DNA of 64,000 nucleotides from Heloderma charlesbogerti. Lineage: Eukaryota > Chordata > Lepidosauria > Squamata > Helodermatidae. The position numbers were made by a program, and so were the translations under genes. The stretch lies in NCBI GenBank assembly GCA_026122225.1, contig JANEZZ010002679.1, positions 248,001-312,000 of the forward strand, written 5' to 3'. This document shows positions 32,601 through 39,777 of the stretch, in pieces (positions within the stretch are counted from its first letter, which is position 1; each line of letters starts with the position of its first letter). A model generated the notes under the pieces. The model had not been told where the DNA came from, ran no database searches, and saw nothing but the letters and a program-made list of their open reading frames with translations.

Positions 32601-35124
32601 CCTCCACAGGTTTGTGAACTATGCAAACTGTTTATGTACATGCAAAAGATAATTTATTCACTGGAGACTCCATCCTGCTTCTCAAATATCTCCACAGGCA
32701 GGCAAACGATGTATATTATGCAAAGTGGCGAAGCTACAGACAGTCAGTACAGTGGGCTCCATAGCAATACTTCCTCATGAGAAGAAAGAGGCTGGCTGCA
32801 AATTAAACCATTCCTGACACAGCACAGATGTGGGGCACTGTCCACATTGCCAGGATCAGCGCCATGTTTGGGCTTCTCCACCCTCTGCTGCCCCCACCCC
32901 CTGCCAGCCTTCTCCTACTCTGGTTGGCCTTGGCAGTGAAGTAGTGGCTGTAGTAGTGGCAGGCAGTGGCAGCACTCTGAATCACTGGCAAGTGGCTGGG
33001 AGCCACATATAACTTTCACACAATGGCTCTGATGAAGAGTCACTCAACGGCATTGCGGGAAATTTAAATGGGGCCGCCCAGTTTCCAGAGTGCCACCTGC
33101 TGGAAAAACATTTTTTCCCAAGGTAGACTCAGGACTTCTTCACAAGGAGCTTTTATCCTGCTATTGAGATTGGTTACTCACGGAAGTTCATGTATCCTTT
33201 AGATGACTTTGTGAACCTCCAGTGTCTCCTGCACTAAGTGACCTTTATTCCATTTTTTTTAAAAGATCGGAGACAAGAAGCTATCAAATTACTGCACTTG
33301 AGTTCTGCTTGAGTTCCCTCCCTGAAAAAGCAAAAGCCGCAATAACAGGAGCTAGACCATAGCACCATCTAGCGGCTGTATAATGAAACATATGGAAGAC
33401 TCACATAATGGGAGAAAGGAGGGGGGAAAGGCTGGGGGAGGAAGCAAGTCTGTCATGATCCTGCATTTAAAACGGAAGCAGAAAGCCCCATTTTAAATGT
33501 GGGATGTTAGGCTGGTTAGAGATGCTCCCACAGGAGCATGTCCCATCAGGTGGTGGGCCCTGATACAGCAATGGGGCCCCAGCAGCTACCTGAGGGTGCC
33601 ACATGGTGATGTCAGGCCTGCCGATGGCACAGGCCTGATTCTGCTGGATGGACAAGGAAACATTTGGCACTCATTTGGGGACTTCTGCACAATGTGTGAT
33701 GTCCCCCTAGTCTGGATGCCTTTAGAAATAAGATTAGAGAGATTCATGGAGCATACTTCTGTCAAAGACCCATGGTCACTGAACAGAGCTTCAGTACTCA
33801 GAGGTAGTATCACTCTAAATACCAGACTCATGGGGTATTTATTCATGTTCATGGGGCAGCAGGAGGCCATTACTTTGATGCCCTGCTTGTGAGCTTCTTA
33901 CGCTATCTGGCTAGTTGGAAGCAGAATGCTGGACTGGATTGACTTTTGACTGAAGGGAATTTGCATCTTCCTAGATGTCAGAAGTACTCAGGACCTGCAA
34001 ATCTGCCCTTGTGCAGATTAAACCCCCAAAGCATTCGCCCATCATGATATTACTCATGGTGAACAACACACTGCTGCCAACACCATATCCATGCCATTAG
34101 GTGAATCATTGTTATATTAGATTGGATATAAATATATTTAGAGCTGGAGTGCACTTGGTTGGATCACTCTAGCTGGGAGCACATCTTCAGCCTTTTTAAA
34201 AGGAGAAAAAAACCTAGTGGTCACTCTGCTTAATGGTCTATTAGTGCTAGACTGGGGCTACTGCTAGTAAGCTTTTGAAAATCTGCTTCTCTTTTTCTTA
34301 TTCAGAAAGATCCAAATTTGAGTTGATTCATTTCATCCAGCAATGGGCTTAATTACCTAAGCTGCAATTTTATCATTTCCCTACAGAATTAATATCAAAA
34401 CATTTACCTCAAGGTGGCTGCTTGGCTCTCGAAGTCCAGAAGCTGGGTAGATGGGTGGAAGAGTAGCATGCTAGAAGACAGATATAAGGGATGTTATGAA
34501 AGAGCTCTTCATTTATGACAAGCCAAACAGCCATCTTTGAATAGTGGGGCGGGGGAGTACATCTCTGCAGAGTCTGTGCAAAGAGGCACACTGCATACAT
34601 TAACACATGTGTGTGTGTGTGTGTGTGTGCATGCATGTGCACACACTTACACACAAACTGCCTCTGCTGGCAAAGTCAGAAATGAAGGAGATTTCAAGAA
34701 AGGAAGGGCTGTACATTTCCACATAGGAGTGAATGAGACTTTCATTTATATAAGAGAAAATAAATGGGGTGCAGTTGAGAACAATCACTGGGGCAGGGCT
34801 AATGCTGCTCCCTGTCCCTGATGATCCCACCACTGAGAATCTAGCCTGCTCCAAGCATCCATTGGAGAATGCTTTCCTATGAACCTAACACTGCAATCCT
34901 ACACATGCTTCCTTGGATGGAGGAGGCTCCTTTGAATAATGTCATTCGTTTAAGCCCACCTAGTACTGGGTTGCTCATTGCAGAAAGAAGAGAGCTACAA
35001 TATGTAGAGCTAATCAGCTTGAGACATCTCTTACCCAGTCTTTTGGCCCTGAAGTTGTAATGACATTTGCTGCAATTGTATTTTGCAGAAGAAACAGCAG
35101 CCCAACTGCCTCGATGAACTTCAT
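5000..35124 (-). CDS. OLFM4: Olfactomedin-4, six coding exons (whole coding span)
   Basis: Joined exons 35124-35035, 34470-34408, 30463-30311, 23270-23058, 21950-21797 and 5808-5000 give a 493-residue secreted glycoprotein with a TAG stop. Order: signal peptide (residues 1 to about 19), short linker to 51, CQC cysteines 66/68, coiled coil about 80-215, olfactomedin domain about 225-485 with cysteines 227 and 418. There are seven N-glycosylation sequons (55, 119, 161, 176, 214, 234, 392). Human OLFM4 is 510 residues and shares the blocks [31 protein letters not shown] and YVYNDGYLL. The family forms disulfide-linked oligomers, is secreted by gut crypt cells and is stored in neutrophil granules. 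The Ser-rich tract of the human N terminus is absent. Intron sizes from the 5' end are 564, 3944, 7040, 1107 and 15988 bp. No frameshift or stop was seen, so the gene looks intact. Confidence 0.95.
5809..6539. other. OLFM4 intron 5, 3' part, no repeat recognised
   Basis: It contains the acceptor region and branch-site area for the last exon. Nothing else was recognised. Confidence 0.5.
6540..7060 (+). mobile_element. tRNA-derived SINE split by an insertion
   Basis: The head carries TTTGCATGCAGACAGTCCC and GGTTCAATCTCTGACATC (B box). The tail ends GTATAAGGCAGCTTCCTATG. The halves meet in a typical squamate tRNA-SINE once the block at about 6668-6985 is removed. Confidence 0.7.
6668..6985. mobile_element. 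MITE inserted in the SINE
   Basis: It interrupts the SINE between two copies of TCAGTG (6662-6667 and 6986-6991), the likely target duplication. The ends resemble each other when inverted (CTGGAGTTGCACA and CTGGTTCACACGA). Internal copies of CAACAAGCCAT and TGGCTTGTTACC form hairpins. Related elements lie at about 15405-15592 and 46795-47010. Confidence 0.6.
7061..10439. other. Intron 5 DNA, little recognised
   Basis: Mostly unique-looking sequence with a C-run near 9441-9451 and a GAAA-rich run near 10266. The longest frame (9638-10120) looks like chance. A SINE-tail-like AACAACAACAATTACC occurs at about 10123. Confidence 0.4.
10440..10670 (-). repeat. MIR/CORE-SINE relic
   Basis: It contains CATTATCTCAGTCATCTTTACAACAGCCCTGTAAG and CTACCCAGTGAGTTCATGGC in the order of an inverted MIR. 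It is highly diverged, so it is an old insertion. Confidence 0.6.
11660..11865 (-). mobile_element. L2/CR1-type LINE 3' end
   Basis: It begins CATAAGAAGAGCCATGCTGG and continues through CACACAGTGGCCAACTGG and CCCAGCAACTGATGTACAGAGGC. This conserved 3' tail also occurs at 18810-19008, 42640-42770, 33700-33960 and 54692-54900. Confidence 0.7.
12313..12449. mobile_element. hAT-type foldback MITE with 8-bp target duplication
   Basis: The element is 12321-12441, beginning CAGCCTTGCCCAACCTGGTG and ending with the near-perfect inverted copy. It is flanked by perfect 8-bp duplications, ATCTAAGA at 12313-12320 and 12442-12449. The 8-bp duplication and CAG terminus are hAT hallmarks. Confidence 0.88.
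12450..15404. other. Intron 5 DNA, one palindrome, otherwise nothing recognised
   Basis: No coding or RNA feature was recognised apart from the palindrome near 13931. Short G-runs and an A-run at 15361 are present. Confidence 0.4.
13931..13977. repeat. Cruciform-capable palindrome
   Basis: AATGCATTAGT and ACTAATGCATT are perfect arms around one base. Outer arms CATGCC..GTC and GAC..GGCATG extend the stem. Confidence 0.7.
15405..15592. mobile_element. MITE of the GGGTTCGCATG family
   Basis: It shares AATATTCAAAATGG, AATAAGCCATGGTGGGCTG and TGCTGGGTTCG with the copy at 46795-47010. Boundaries are approximate. Confidence 0.55.
15787..16490. mobile_element. GC-rich MITE with perfect 15-bp TIRs
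   Basis: TAGGGATGTACGAAA at 15787-15801 is exactly inverted at 16476-16490. The interior is very GC-rich, with repeated GCCGCC tracts, and includes three copies of a palindrome built on GATAGGCTACGTAAA. The open frames on both strands come from this composition and are not genes. TA is shared at both ends, compatible with a TA target. Confidence 0.85.
16046..16093. repeat. 48-bp perfect palindrome
   Basis: Two 23-bp arms (inner part GATAGGCTACGTAAA) surround a 2-base centre. Diverged copies lie at about 16170-16210 and 16224-16264 within the same MITE. Confidence 0.9.
16491..17439. other. Intron 5 DNA, nothing recognised
   Basis: No repeat, RNA gene or convincing frame was identified. Confidence 0.4.
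17814..18223 (+). mobile_element. hAT-like MITE family A, copy inside LINE
   Basis: It begins GGGCTTCTTCACACAGAGCT, followed by TTTATCCTGCTATTGAGATT. It contains TGCCATCTAGCGGCTGTATA and ends GGCTGGTGTAGAGGGGCTC. The LINE sequence continues on both sides, which fixes the boundaries to within a few bases. Confidence 0.75.
18049..18063 (-). promoter_or_regulatory. CTCF-like motif in MITE family A
   Basis: The minus strand reads CCGCTAGATGGCACT, one mismatch (third base) from the CTCF core CCASYAGRKGGCRSY. Binding is not shown. Confidence 0.45.
19009..20267. other. Intron 5 DNA with overlapping hairpins
   Basis: Otherwise unremarkable. At 19889-19943 several arms of one sequence can pair in alternative ways; see findings. 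Confidence 0.4.
20268..20597 (+). mobile_element. hAT-like MITE family A, internally deleted copy
   Basis: It shares CACAGAGCTTTTATCC near the start, GATAATGAGCTATCAAATTA inside and GGTTGGTGTAGAAATGCCCC at the end with 17814-18223. It lacks the segment holding the CTCF-like motif. Confidence 0.7.
20633..20980 (+). mobile_element. MITE-like element with long hairpin
   Basis: It starts TAGGGATGTCAGAGAAAT, like the terminus of the 15787 element. It carries an inverted pair CTGCCGATCGCCAT / ATGGCGATCGGCAG at about 20808-20855 around an A-run loop. The right end is not clear. Confidence 0.5.
21001..21060 (+). mobile_element. 5S-rRNA-derived SINE head, truncated
   Basis: GTCTGATCTCGGAAGCTCAGCA matches the middle of vertebrate 5S rRNA with few changes, preceded by AGAGGGCTGGATGTGC, the same leader as at 48411. 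The homology stops after GGTCAGCC. Confidence 0.7.
21470..21589 (+). mobile_element. CR1 LINE 3' end
   Basis: It has the diagnostic tail: GGGGTTGGACTCGATGGCC, CCCCTTCCAACCCTACT, then ATTCTATG repeated about three times. It is 5'-truncated, as is usual for CR1. Confidence 0.85.
21797..21950 (-). CDS. OLFM4: OLFM4 coding exon 5 (end of coiled coil, linker)
   Basis: Fifty-one codons plus one base, with acceptor ATTCCTAG and donor GTAAGC. It encodes the last coiled-coil heptads ([20 protein letters not shown]), a single Cys (209), and a short hydrophilic linker ending HYFPP. The final G forms a split glycine codon with the first GG of the olfactomedin exon, the only non-zero phase junction in the gene. 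Confidence 0.93.
21951..23057. other. OLFM4 intron 4
   Basis: From 22252 to about 22590 lies a dispersed repeat beginning TAGGGATGGAACAG and containing AATATGCATTTTTGTATGCA. Related copies occur at about 35450-35745 and 60440-60790. The rest is unremarkable. Confidence 0.5.
23058..23270 (-). CDS. OLFM4: OLFM4 coding exon 4 (coiled coil)
   Basis: Seventy-one codons, phase 0 at both ends, with acceptor TTTATAG and donor GTATGG. The peptide is heptad-like with regular Leu/Ile/Val ([17 protein letters not shown], then [15 protein letters not shown]) and matches the human coiled-coil exon nearly residue for residue. It has two sequons (NLT, NGS). The segment mediates oligomerisation. Confidence 0.93.
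23271..25383. other. OLFM4 intron 3, 3' part, nothing recognised
   Basis: Unique-looking non-coding sequence with a G-run at 24236-24246. Confidence 0.4.
25384..26853 (+). mobile_element. hAT-like element of family A, long copy (about 1.47 kb)
   Basis: It starts CAGGGCTTCTTCACATGGAG and ends GTGTGAAGAGACCCT, an approximate inverted repeat. The interior contains foldbacks built on TTGCAAGGAGGG. No transposase frame was seen, so it is non-autonomous. Confidence 0.6.
26888..26919. repeat. (CA)n microsatellite
   Basis: About fifteen CA units. Confidence 0.9.
27305..27916 (-). mobile_element. hAT-like MITE family A, inverted copy
   Basis: From the right end, the minus strand reads GGGGCTTCTCTACATGAGCA, then GGAAGTTTGCAGGTCC. 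The left end GGGCTCTTTTACATGG is the inverted partner. Part of its interior is an inverted copy of 26215-26280 in the long family A element. Confidence 0.6.
27917..29168. other. Intron 3 DNA, nothing recognised
   Basis: AT-rich non-coding sequence. No repeat family was recognised. Confidence 0.4.
29169..29485. mobile_element. Foldback MITE
   Basis: The arms GCACCAAGTAGTTCCGCCTCC-like at 29198-29220 and GGAGGTGGAGCTACTTGGTGC-like at 29415-29437 are inverted, and outer arms TAGTTAGCTCAACATG / CATGTTGGGGTAACTA extend the pairing. Confidence 0.65.
30311..30463 (-). CDS. OLFM4: OLFM4 coding exon 3 (CQC motif, start of coiled coil)
   Basis: Fifty-one codons, phase 0 at both ends, with acceptor TTCTTGCAG and donor GTAAGT. 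It carries the first N-glycosylation sequon (NVT), the CQC pair, the strongly conserved LPDTTFPV block and the amphipathic [15 protein letters not shown] helix that begins the coiled coil. The CQC cysteines are the expected site of inter-chain disulfides in olfactomedin oligomers. Confidence 0.92.
31051..31405 (-). mobile_element. hAT-like MITE family A, diverged inverted copy
   Basis: The minus strand begins CAGGGCCTTTCTACATGGGG and ends CTCATGTAGAAAAGCTC. It keeps the internal block around CCACCTAGAGG. Confidence 0.6.
31169..31183 (+). promoter_or_regulatory. CTCF-like motif in MITE family A
   Basis: CCTCTAGGTGGCAGT has one mismatch to CCASYAGRKGGCRSY. Confidence 0.45.
32498..32596. repeat. 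Compound microsatellite (TG)n-(TATG)n-(TC)n
   Basis: A TG run is followed by about six TATG units and about twenty TC units. Confidence 0.95.
33089..33103 (-). promoter_or_regulatory. CTCF-like motif, full consensus match
   Basis: The minus strand reads CCAGCAGGTGGCACT, matching CCASYAGRKGGCRSY at every position. It lies about 25 bp outside the MITE at 33129 and 2 kb downstream of the OLFM4 start. Confidence 0.5.
33129..33529 (+). mobile_element. hAT-like MITE family A
   Basis: It starts CAGGACTTCTTCACAAGGAG and ends GGCTGGTTAGAGATGCTC. It is very similar to 17814-18223 throughout and holds a weaker CTCF-like site at 33361-33375. Confidence 0.75.
33700..33960 (+). mobile_element. L2/CR1-type LINE 3' end, degraded
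   Basis: It shows GAGAGATTCATGGAG, then ATGCTGGACTGGATTGAC, the order of the LINE tail at 18720-19000. Confidence 0.5.
34408..34470 (-). CDS. OLFM4: OLFM4 coding exon 2 (63-bp linker exon)
   Basis: A 21-codon exon lies between acceptor TCTTCTAG (34478-34471) and donor GTAAAT (from 34407). Both ends are phase 0. It encodes a Pro/Ser-rich stretch ([10 protein letters not shown]) like the low-complexity linker that follows the signal peptide in human OLFM4. Because it is symmetric (0,0) it could be skipped without a frameshift. It has no separate counterpart in the five-exon human gene as I recall it. Confidence 0.8.
34607..34630. repeat. (TG)n microsatellite in intron 1
   Basis: About twelve TG units. 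Confidence 0.85.
35035..35124 (-). CDS. OLFM4: OLFM4 coding exon 1 (start codon and signal peptide)
   Basis: The ATG is at 35124-35122 in the context AAAGATGA. It opens 30 codons: a short charged N terminus (MKFIEA), a hydrophobic core (VGLLFLL), and a likely signal-peptidase site around TIAA-NV. The exon ends GACTGG before donor GTAAGA at 35034, in phase 0. This start was chosen because it makes a secretory leader, sits just below a TATA box, and splices in frame to the next exon. The exon is too small and weakly conserved to recognise by similarity alone. Confidence 0.85.
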
Positions 35125-35170
35125 CTTTCCAGCCTAGACAGATGTAACGAAGAATGGAGAGGGAAACCTC

Positions 35171-35176
35171 TTTATA
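35171..35176 (-). promoter_or_regulatory. OLFM4: TATA box of OLFM4
   Basis: TATAAA lies on the minus strand in the context ACAGTATAAAGAGG, 47-52 bp upstream of the ATG. A start site 25-30 bp downstream would fall near 35145, giving a 5' UTR of only about 20 nt. The position agrees with the exon-1 call. The transcription start itself cannot be read from sequence. Confidence 0.55.
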
Positions 35177-36892
35177 CTGTGGCCTGGGGATTTGATTTCC
35201 CTCCAAGGAAAGAGGCAAGAAGGAGGAACTTGGCACAATTGCTATTGACTTTAGTGGTCACACAGATAGATGACAAAATCAACAGAGTGAGTCACGTCCC
35301 ACCAGCGACTGAACAAGAACATTTATTTCTTTGTTCCATGTTCCTTCTTACAAAAGCCAGTCATTGTGGTTAGTATCTTATCACATTGATTATAAAAGGT
35401 TATCAAACATTAGGGAAGTATGAGAAATTCATTTCAGTTTGTTTTTGATCAGGATTTTACCCCATTCGCACCTTCTGGACTGAACATGGACTCAGACACA
35501 ATCTGTGGTCGAAGTCATTACCAAGCTTGCAATGTGATTCATTTCAAAAATGAGTACCTTTCAAAAATGCACACAATTGATGTGTATATTTGAAAACTAT
35601 GCAAGAAAATAAGCATGGATTATAATGCGAAAAGGAAAAAAAAAACAAAGCTCACAATCTGATATGGACTGAAGTCAGAACAAGCTTCAAGATAGAATTT
35701 GGAGAACTTCAGCGAGCTCAAGTTTTGCTGATTCGCACATCCCTATCAAACAATATATATAATTGTTATAGTTTTAGACTGGGCATCCATTTACATAAAT
35801 AACATAATCTAAAACATACTCCCCAAGCCCCAAAGCTGTTCTACTCTTCCCAGAATTACATCTTCAATCCCCACCAATTCATAATTTTTATGGACTGTTC
35901 CTATTTCAGAAGTTCTGGTCATAATAGGTAAAAACTTAGGATGTGTGTATTGTTCTTTCATTATTTTCAGTGAAGGCATTACTTATTGTACATCTAAAGC
36001 AAGTGGGGGCAATGTTCGGCTCATGGAGGACCCCAATCCAGTCCGCAGAGGACAGAGCGCCACCCGCTGACCTCCCCAAACCCCATACTTTCCCAAGCCC
36101 CACCCTCTGGTGGAGAGGAATCCCCATGTTATCTCCAACTGGAGATAACCAATCACTCACCCTTCCAATTTAGATTCTAAAGAAACTGTAGTCAGTGCAG
36201 ATTTCAGGAAGCTCCTGGAGGAAACCAAGAGCAACAACAGTATTTTTAAGGGCAGTAATAAGATTAATGATTTTATAAAGATATAAAACATGCAGTACAA
36301 TCCAATGCAGGCTTACCCAGAAGCAACTCTTGCTGAGTACAATGGGACTTACTCCCCAGGTCAATGTCAGATGATTGCAGTGGTAGTGTAATTTTACCAT
36401 CCATATTCTGAAAGTTGAAATTGGTGTGTGAGTTAATAAGACGGTGGAGTATTGCATGCAAAGTTGTGCAAGTGGACTCACTCATCAGACCTTTCCCTTC
36501 CTCTCCTCCCCGCTGCAGCCCCTCATGCACCTCCAAAATCTCCTCCAGAGCATCCCCAAACCTTCTAGAACAGAGTTGGGAGATGCACGGGGAAACAGGG
36601 GGATGGGGAATTGACTCCACCGGCAGATGCTATCGCATCAGTAGACAGACACAATTGGATTTCATCCAGAATGACCACTGGACATACTGATGTTCTCTAA
36701 CTCCATGTTCGATCATTCAAATTAAACTACGGTAGCAATGATACTATAGTCACTTCACACCACTGACAGTCTGACAAGTTAAAGGTTACAACTAGGAGTA
36801 AGCTGAATGACCATCCATTACAATTTTGGAGACTAAAAGTAGGATTTTATGCAATGTAAAATGCCCCCTGCCCCACAATAAAGTACAGTGGA
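35177..36892. other. 5' intergenic DNA upstream of OLFM4
   Basis: It includes a dispersed repeat at about 35450-35745 whose right end reads TTCGCACATCCCTA, and a short MITE-like block at 36296-36375 (GGGACTTACTCCCCAGG). No gene was seen. Confidence 0.45.
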
Positions 36893-36979
36893 CACAGGCA
36901 GGATGTGTCCACACAGGCAGGATGTGTCCACACAGGCAGGATGTGTCCACACAGGCAGGATGTGTCCACACAGGCCCCT
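36893..36979. repeat. 19-bp minisatellite, about 4.5 units
   Basis: The unit ACACAGGCAGGATGTGTCC is repeated almost without change. Each unit contains GGACACA and TGTGTCC, so each can form a small hairpin. Confidence 0.9.
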
Positions 36980-37715
36980 GCCATTTATCAGCCATCTATC
37001 CCTGACTGTTTGGGGAATGCTTATTTCCCCATTATAGTCAAAAATAATCATATCCATGGCCAGCAAACTGAATCCTAATTGGACACTGAATGAGTGCCCA
37101 CAAACAAAGCAACTGCCTACTTCATTGTGGGATCACACATTCTGTCAGACAAATACTGCCATGTAACACAACATCCACCCATCTTTCTAGAGAAAATGGG
37201 CAGCAAGTTTGAGTTGAGGAAACATTATCACCCAAAAAGTAACAAAGTCCAGCAAGAAAGATTAAGCAACTGCAAACGAACAAAGGCAGAATGTCTTGTA
37301 AAATAAATTCACTCTTTGGGGATAGAAGGAAGCCACAACAAACAAACCCTATTTCACATCCCTGGGGGATTCTCCCTACATTCCCCTTGGCCCACCTTAG
37401 GGATTCTCTTCCTGCCTCTGCCTTTGTTTCATGGGCTGTAGAATCATACACAGAAATCCCCAAAACAGATCACAGTATTCACGCAGCCGCTTTGGTCCGG
37501 TGCAGATGTAACAGTCCCAATCCCTTAAACTGTACTTTTAATAATAATTTATGAAAAAAGGTAAACAATATGCACAGGTAAGCAAAACAGGTAAGCAATA
37601 TGCACAGATGTGTAGTCTGAGTAGGATCTACCGGGGAGCCCCTTTTGTTTGTGAGGCACCACAGAATTGCTGCTCTGTGGGCACACATTAATGAATACAG
37701 TGCAGTATCTGCTGT

Positions 37716-38222
37716 GTTTATAATGCGATAAAGTGCCACACGGCAATGCATAGTGCTATAATTATAGGAGAATTGGGAGGTGTTTGAAAGGTCGTGTGTG
37801 TTTTATCATTTGTATTTATAGCATAAGTACATGCCACAAGCTTCTCCATAGCAGACTTTTTATCCCGCAACTTACCGGGGGTTCTGCTTCCGGATTCTTT
37901 GTCAGATTGAAATTGGCTCCTTACATGGGCTGACACAAGCTTTTTCCCCAGGATTTCCTTTGTCTGCAAGTTCTACATGTTTCATTATACAGCCACTAGA
38001 TGGCGCTGTGATATAGCAGAAATCTAGTGGAACTGCAGAATTTCACACGGCCATTAAAGCAGATTAACATTTATCACTGCATTATCCCTGATCTTTTTAA
38101 AACCAGGATAAAGGTCAGAAAGCACAGGAGATGCCCTGGAGGTTGACGATACTGTGTGAAGGACCTGCAGACTTCTATGAGTGACCAATCATGAGCATGC
38201 AATAAAATTCTCATGTAGCAAT
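37716..38222 (-). mobile_element. hAT-like MITE family A, inverted copy
   Basis: The minus strand reads TGCTACATGAGAATTTTATT, CCTCCAGGGCATCTCCTG and GCGCCATCTAGTGGCTGTAT, in the family order. The left boundary is uncertain. Confidence 0.6.
37993..38007 (+). promoter_or_regulatory. CTCF-like motif, full consensus match, in MITE family A
   Basis: CCACTAGATGGCGCT fits CCASYAGRKGGCRSY at all 15 positions. It lies about 2.9 kb upstream of the OLFM4 start. Confidence 0.5.
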
Positions 38223-39777
38223 GCTCGTATATTGCTGCAACTGTGGGAGAAGTCAGAGGTCATGCTGCTGTTTCAGGTTGCTTAAAAAAAAAAGTCTTGT
38301 AGCTGCATGCCCACTTTCACAGCTGTGCAAGAATGCAAGTTTAAAAATTAATTGTATGGTTATTCATAGCTGAGCAGCTATGTAGATGCACAGTAAAAAA
38401 TGGCCTTTAAAAATCATAGATTACCTGCCTGCAAATCCTTCCCCCACCTGAGGTCATTTCAGAGCAGAGGACTTGGCTTCCTAACAACCTTGAATCCTAG
38501 AACCTTTTTTTTTTAAATTAACACATCACTGGCCCCAGTTCCACTGGGCGAAGGGATTGCACTTCTTTGCTTTTCCTTTTATTTTTCCCCTTCTTTCCTT
38601 CTTTTTTCAATGTGCTCCTCCACAACCCTCAAAGGAGATGTATAAGCCTCAGCCAACCTTGCAGAATCAAAATCTGTGTGAGGAACAAGAAAGGAAGGGG
38701 AGGAGGAGGAAAAAGATATGGAGAGGGGAGAAGGAGGGGGAAATGCTGAAAAACAAATTCCTACAGCTTCACCAGTAAGAGGTATAATTGGTGTGCTGTA
38801 TTGACACGCACATGACTTGGTAGTGCACAGAAAACACCATCACCCCCTCAGAAAACCCATCATAAAAATAGTCAGGACAATGGGCTGAGGTGTGGGTTGT
38901 GTGCTGTGGGAGCCAGACATTACGGTATTGGAATAAAATGCCACTAGTGTAGATTGGCCACTAGATTAGATAATACCACATGGGGTGCATCAGAGATATG
39001 AGGAGCTAAATAGCTATTTGGTGTTCTTCTGTTTGCATTTTTGTGTTTCTTATGGATGTCACTGACAACGATCAGGGGCTCACTCCTGGACATTCTTCCC
39101 AAATAGTTCAACTGAACATTTAAGACAAAAAAAAGACAAAACAATATTACGGAGGATAGGAAGGATAAAGAATGCAATTATTTTTTTGTCTGGGGCTACA
39201 CATGGCTATTTTTTAAAAAATCTACCCAATCATTTAAATATGTTGATTAGTAATAGTACACATGTGTAACATCATAAATATGGCCTTACTAGACTGGACC
39301 AGCATTTTGTTTCTGGCAGTGTCCAGAGCCAAATGCCTCTGGAAGCTCGCAAATCTGCCATGGACCTCCATTGCTTACTGGTATTCTGAGCATAGAGGTT
39401 TCATTCAGCTATCATGGCCAAGATATATTCATACATCCCTCCTATGCATTTTTTAATTTACAATGTTCTTTTAAACCTAAAAGTGTATGTAGGAGTCTGA
39501 AATATGGGTGGCCCAAAACCATAAAAAGAACTGCATCTGTGTAATAGCTCCTCCACAAAACCAGTCCCATTTAATCAGAGAAGATCATTTTGAGTGGCAA
39601 TTAAAGTACCTAAGGGATCCTTAGGGGAGCTTCCACAAGCCATCTTTGTGATGAAACCTGAAACACCAAAAGGCTGCGTGAGGCAGGAGGATCCACCACT
39701 GCCTCCCCCTCTTCATTAGTGGCAGCAGCACAGGCCCTCATCCATCACTGACTCTGAGGGATAAGGCCTCGGAGCAA
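38223..39777. other. Intergenic DNA, nothing recognised
   Basis: AT-rich with a purine-rich run at 38690-38745. No feature was supported. Confidence 0.4.

Larger units (their letters stand above)
30464..34407. other. OLFM4 intron 2
   Basis: It contains two family A MITEs, a compound microsatellite at 32498-32596, a LINE tail at 33700-33960 and two CTCF-like motifs outside or inside MITEs. No other coding feature was seen. Confidence 0.5.

Noticed and set aside
32373..32780. 135-codon frame through the microsatellite
   Set aside because: Coding potential comes from the TG/TATG/TC repeats.
36893..36979. CRISPR-like repeat array
   Set aside because: Units are contiguous with no unique spacers, and this is vertebrate DNA; it is a minisatellite.
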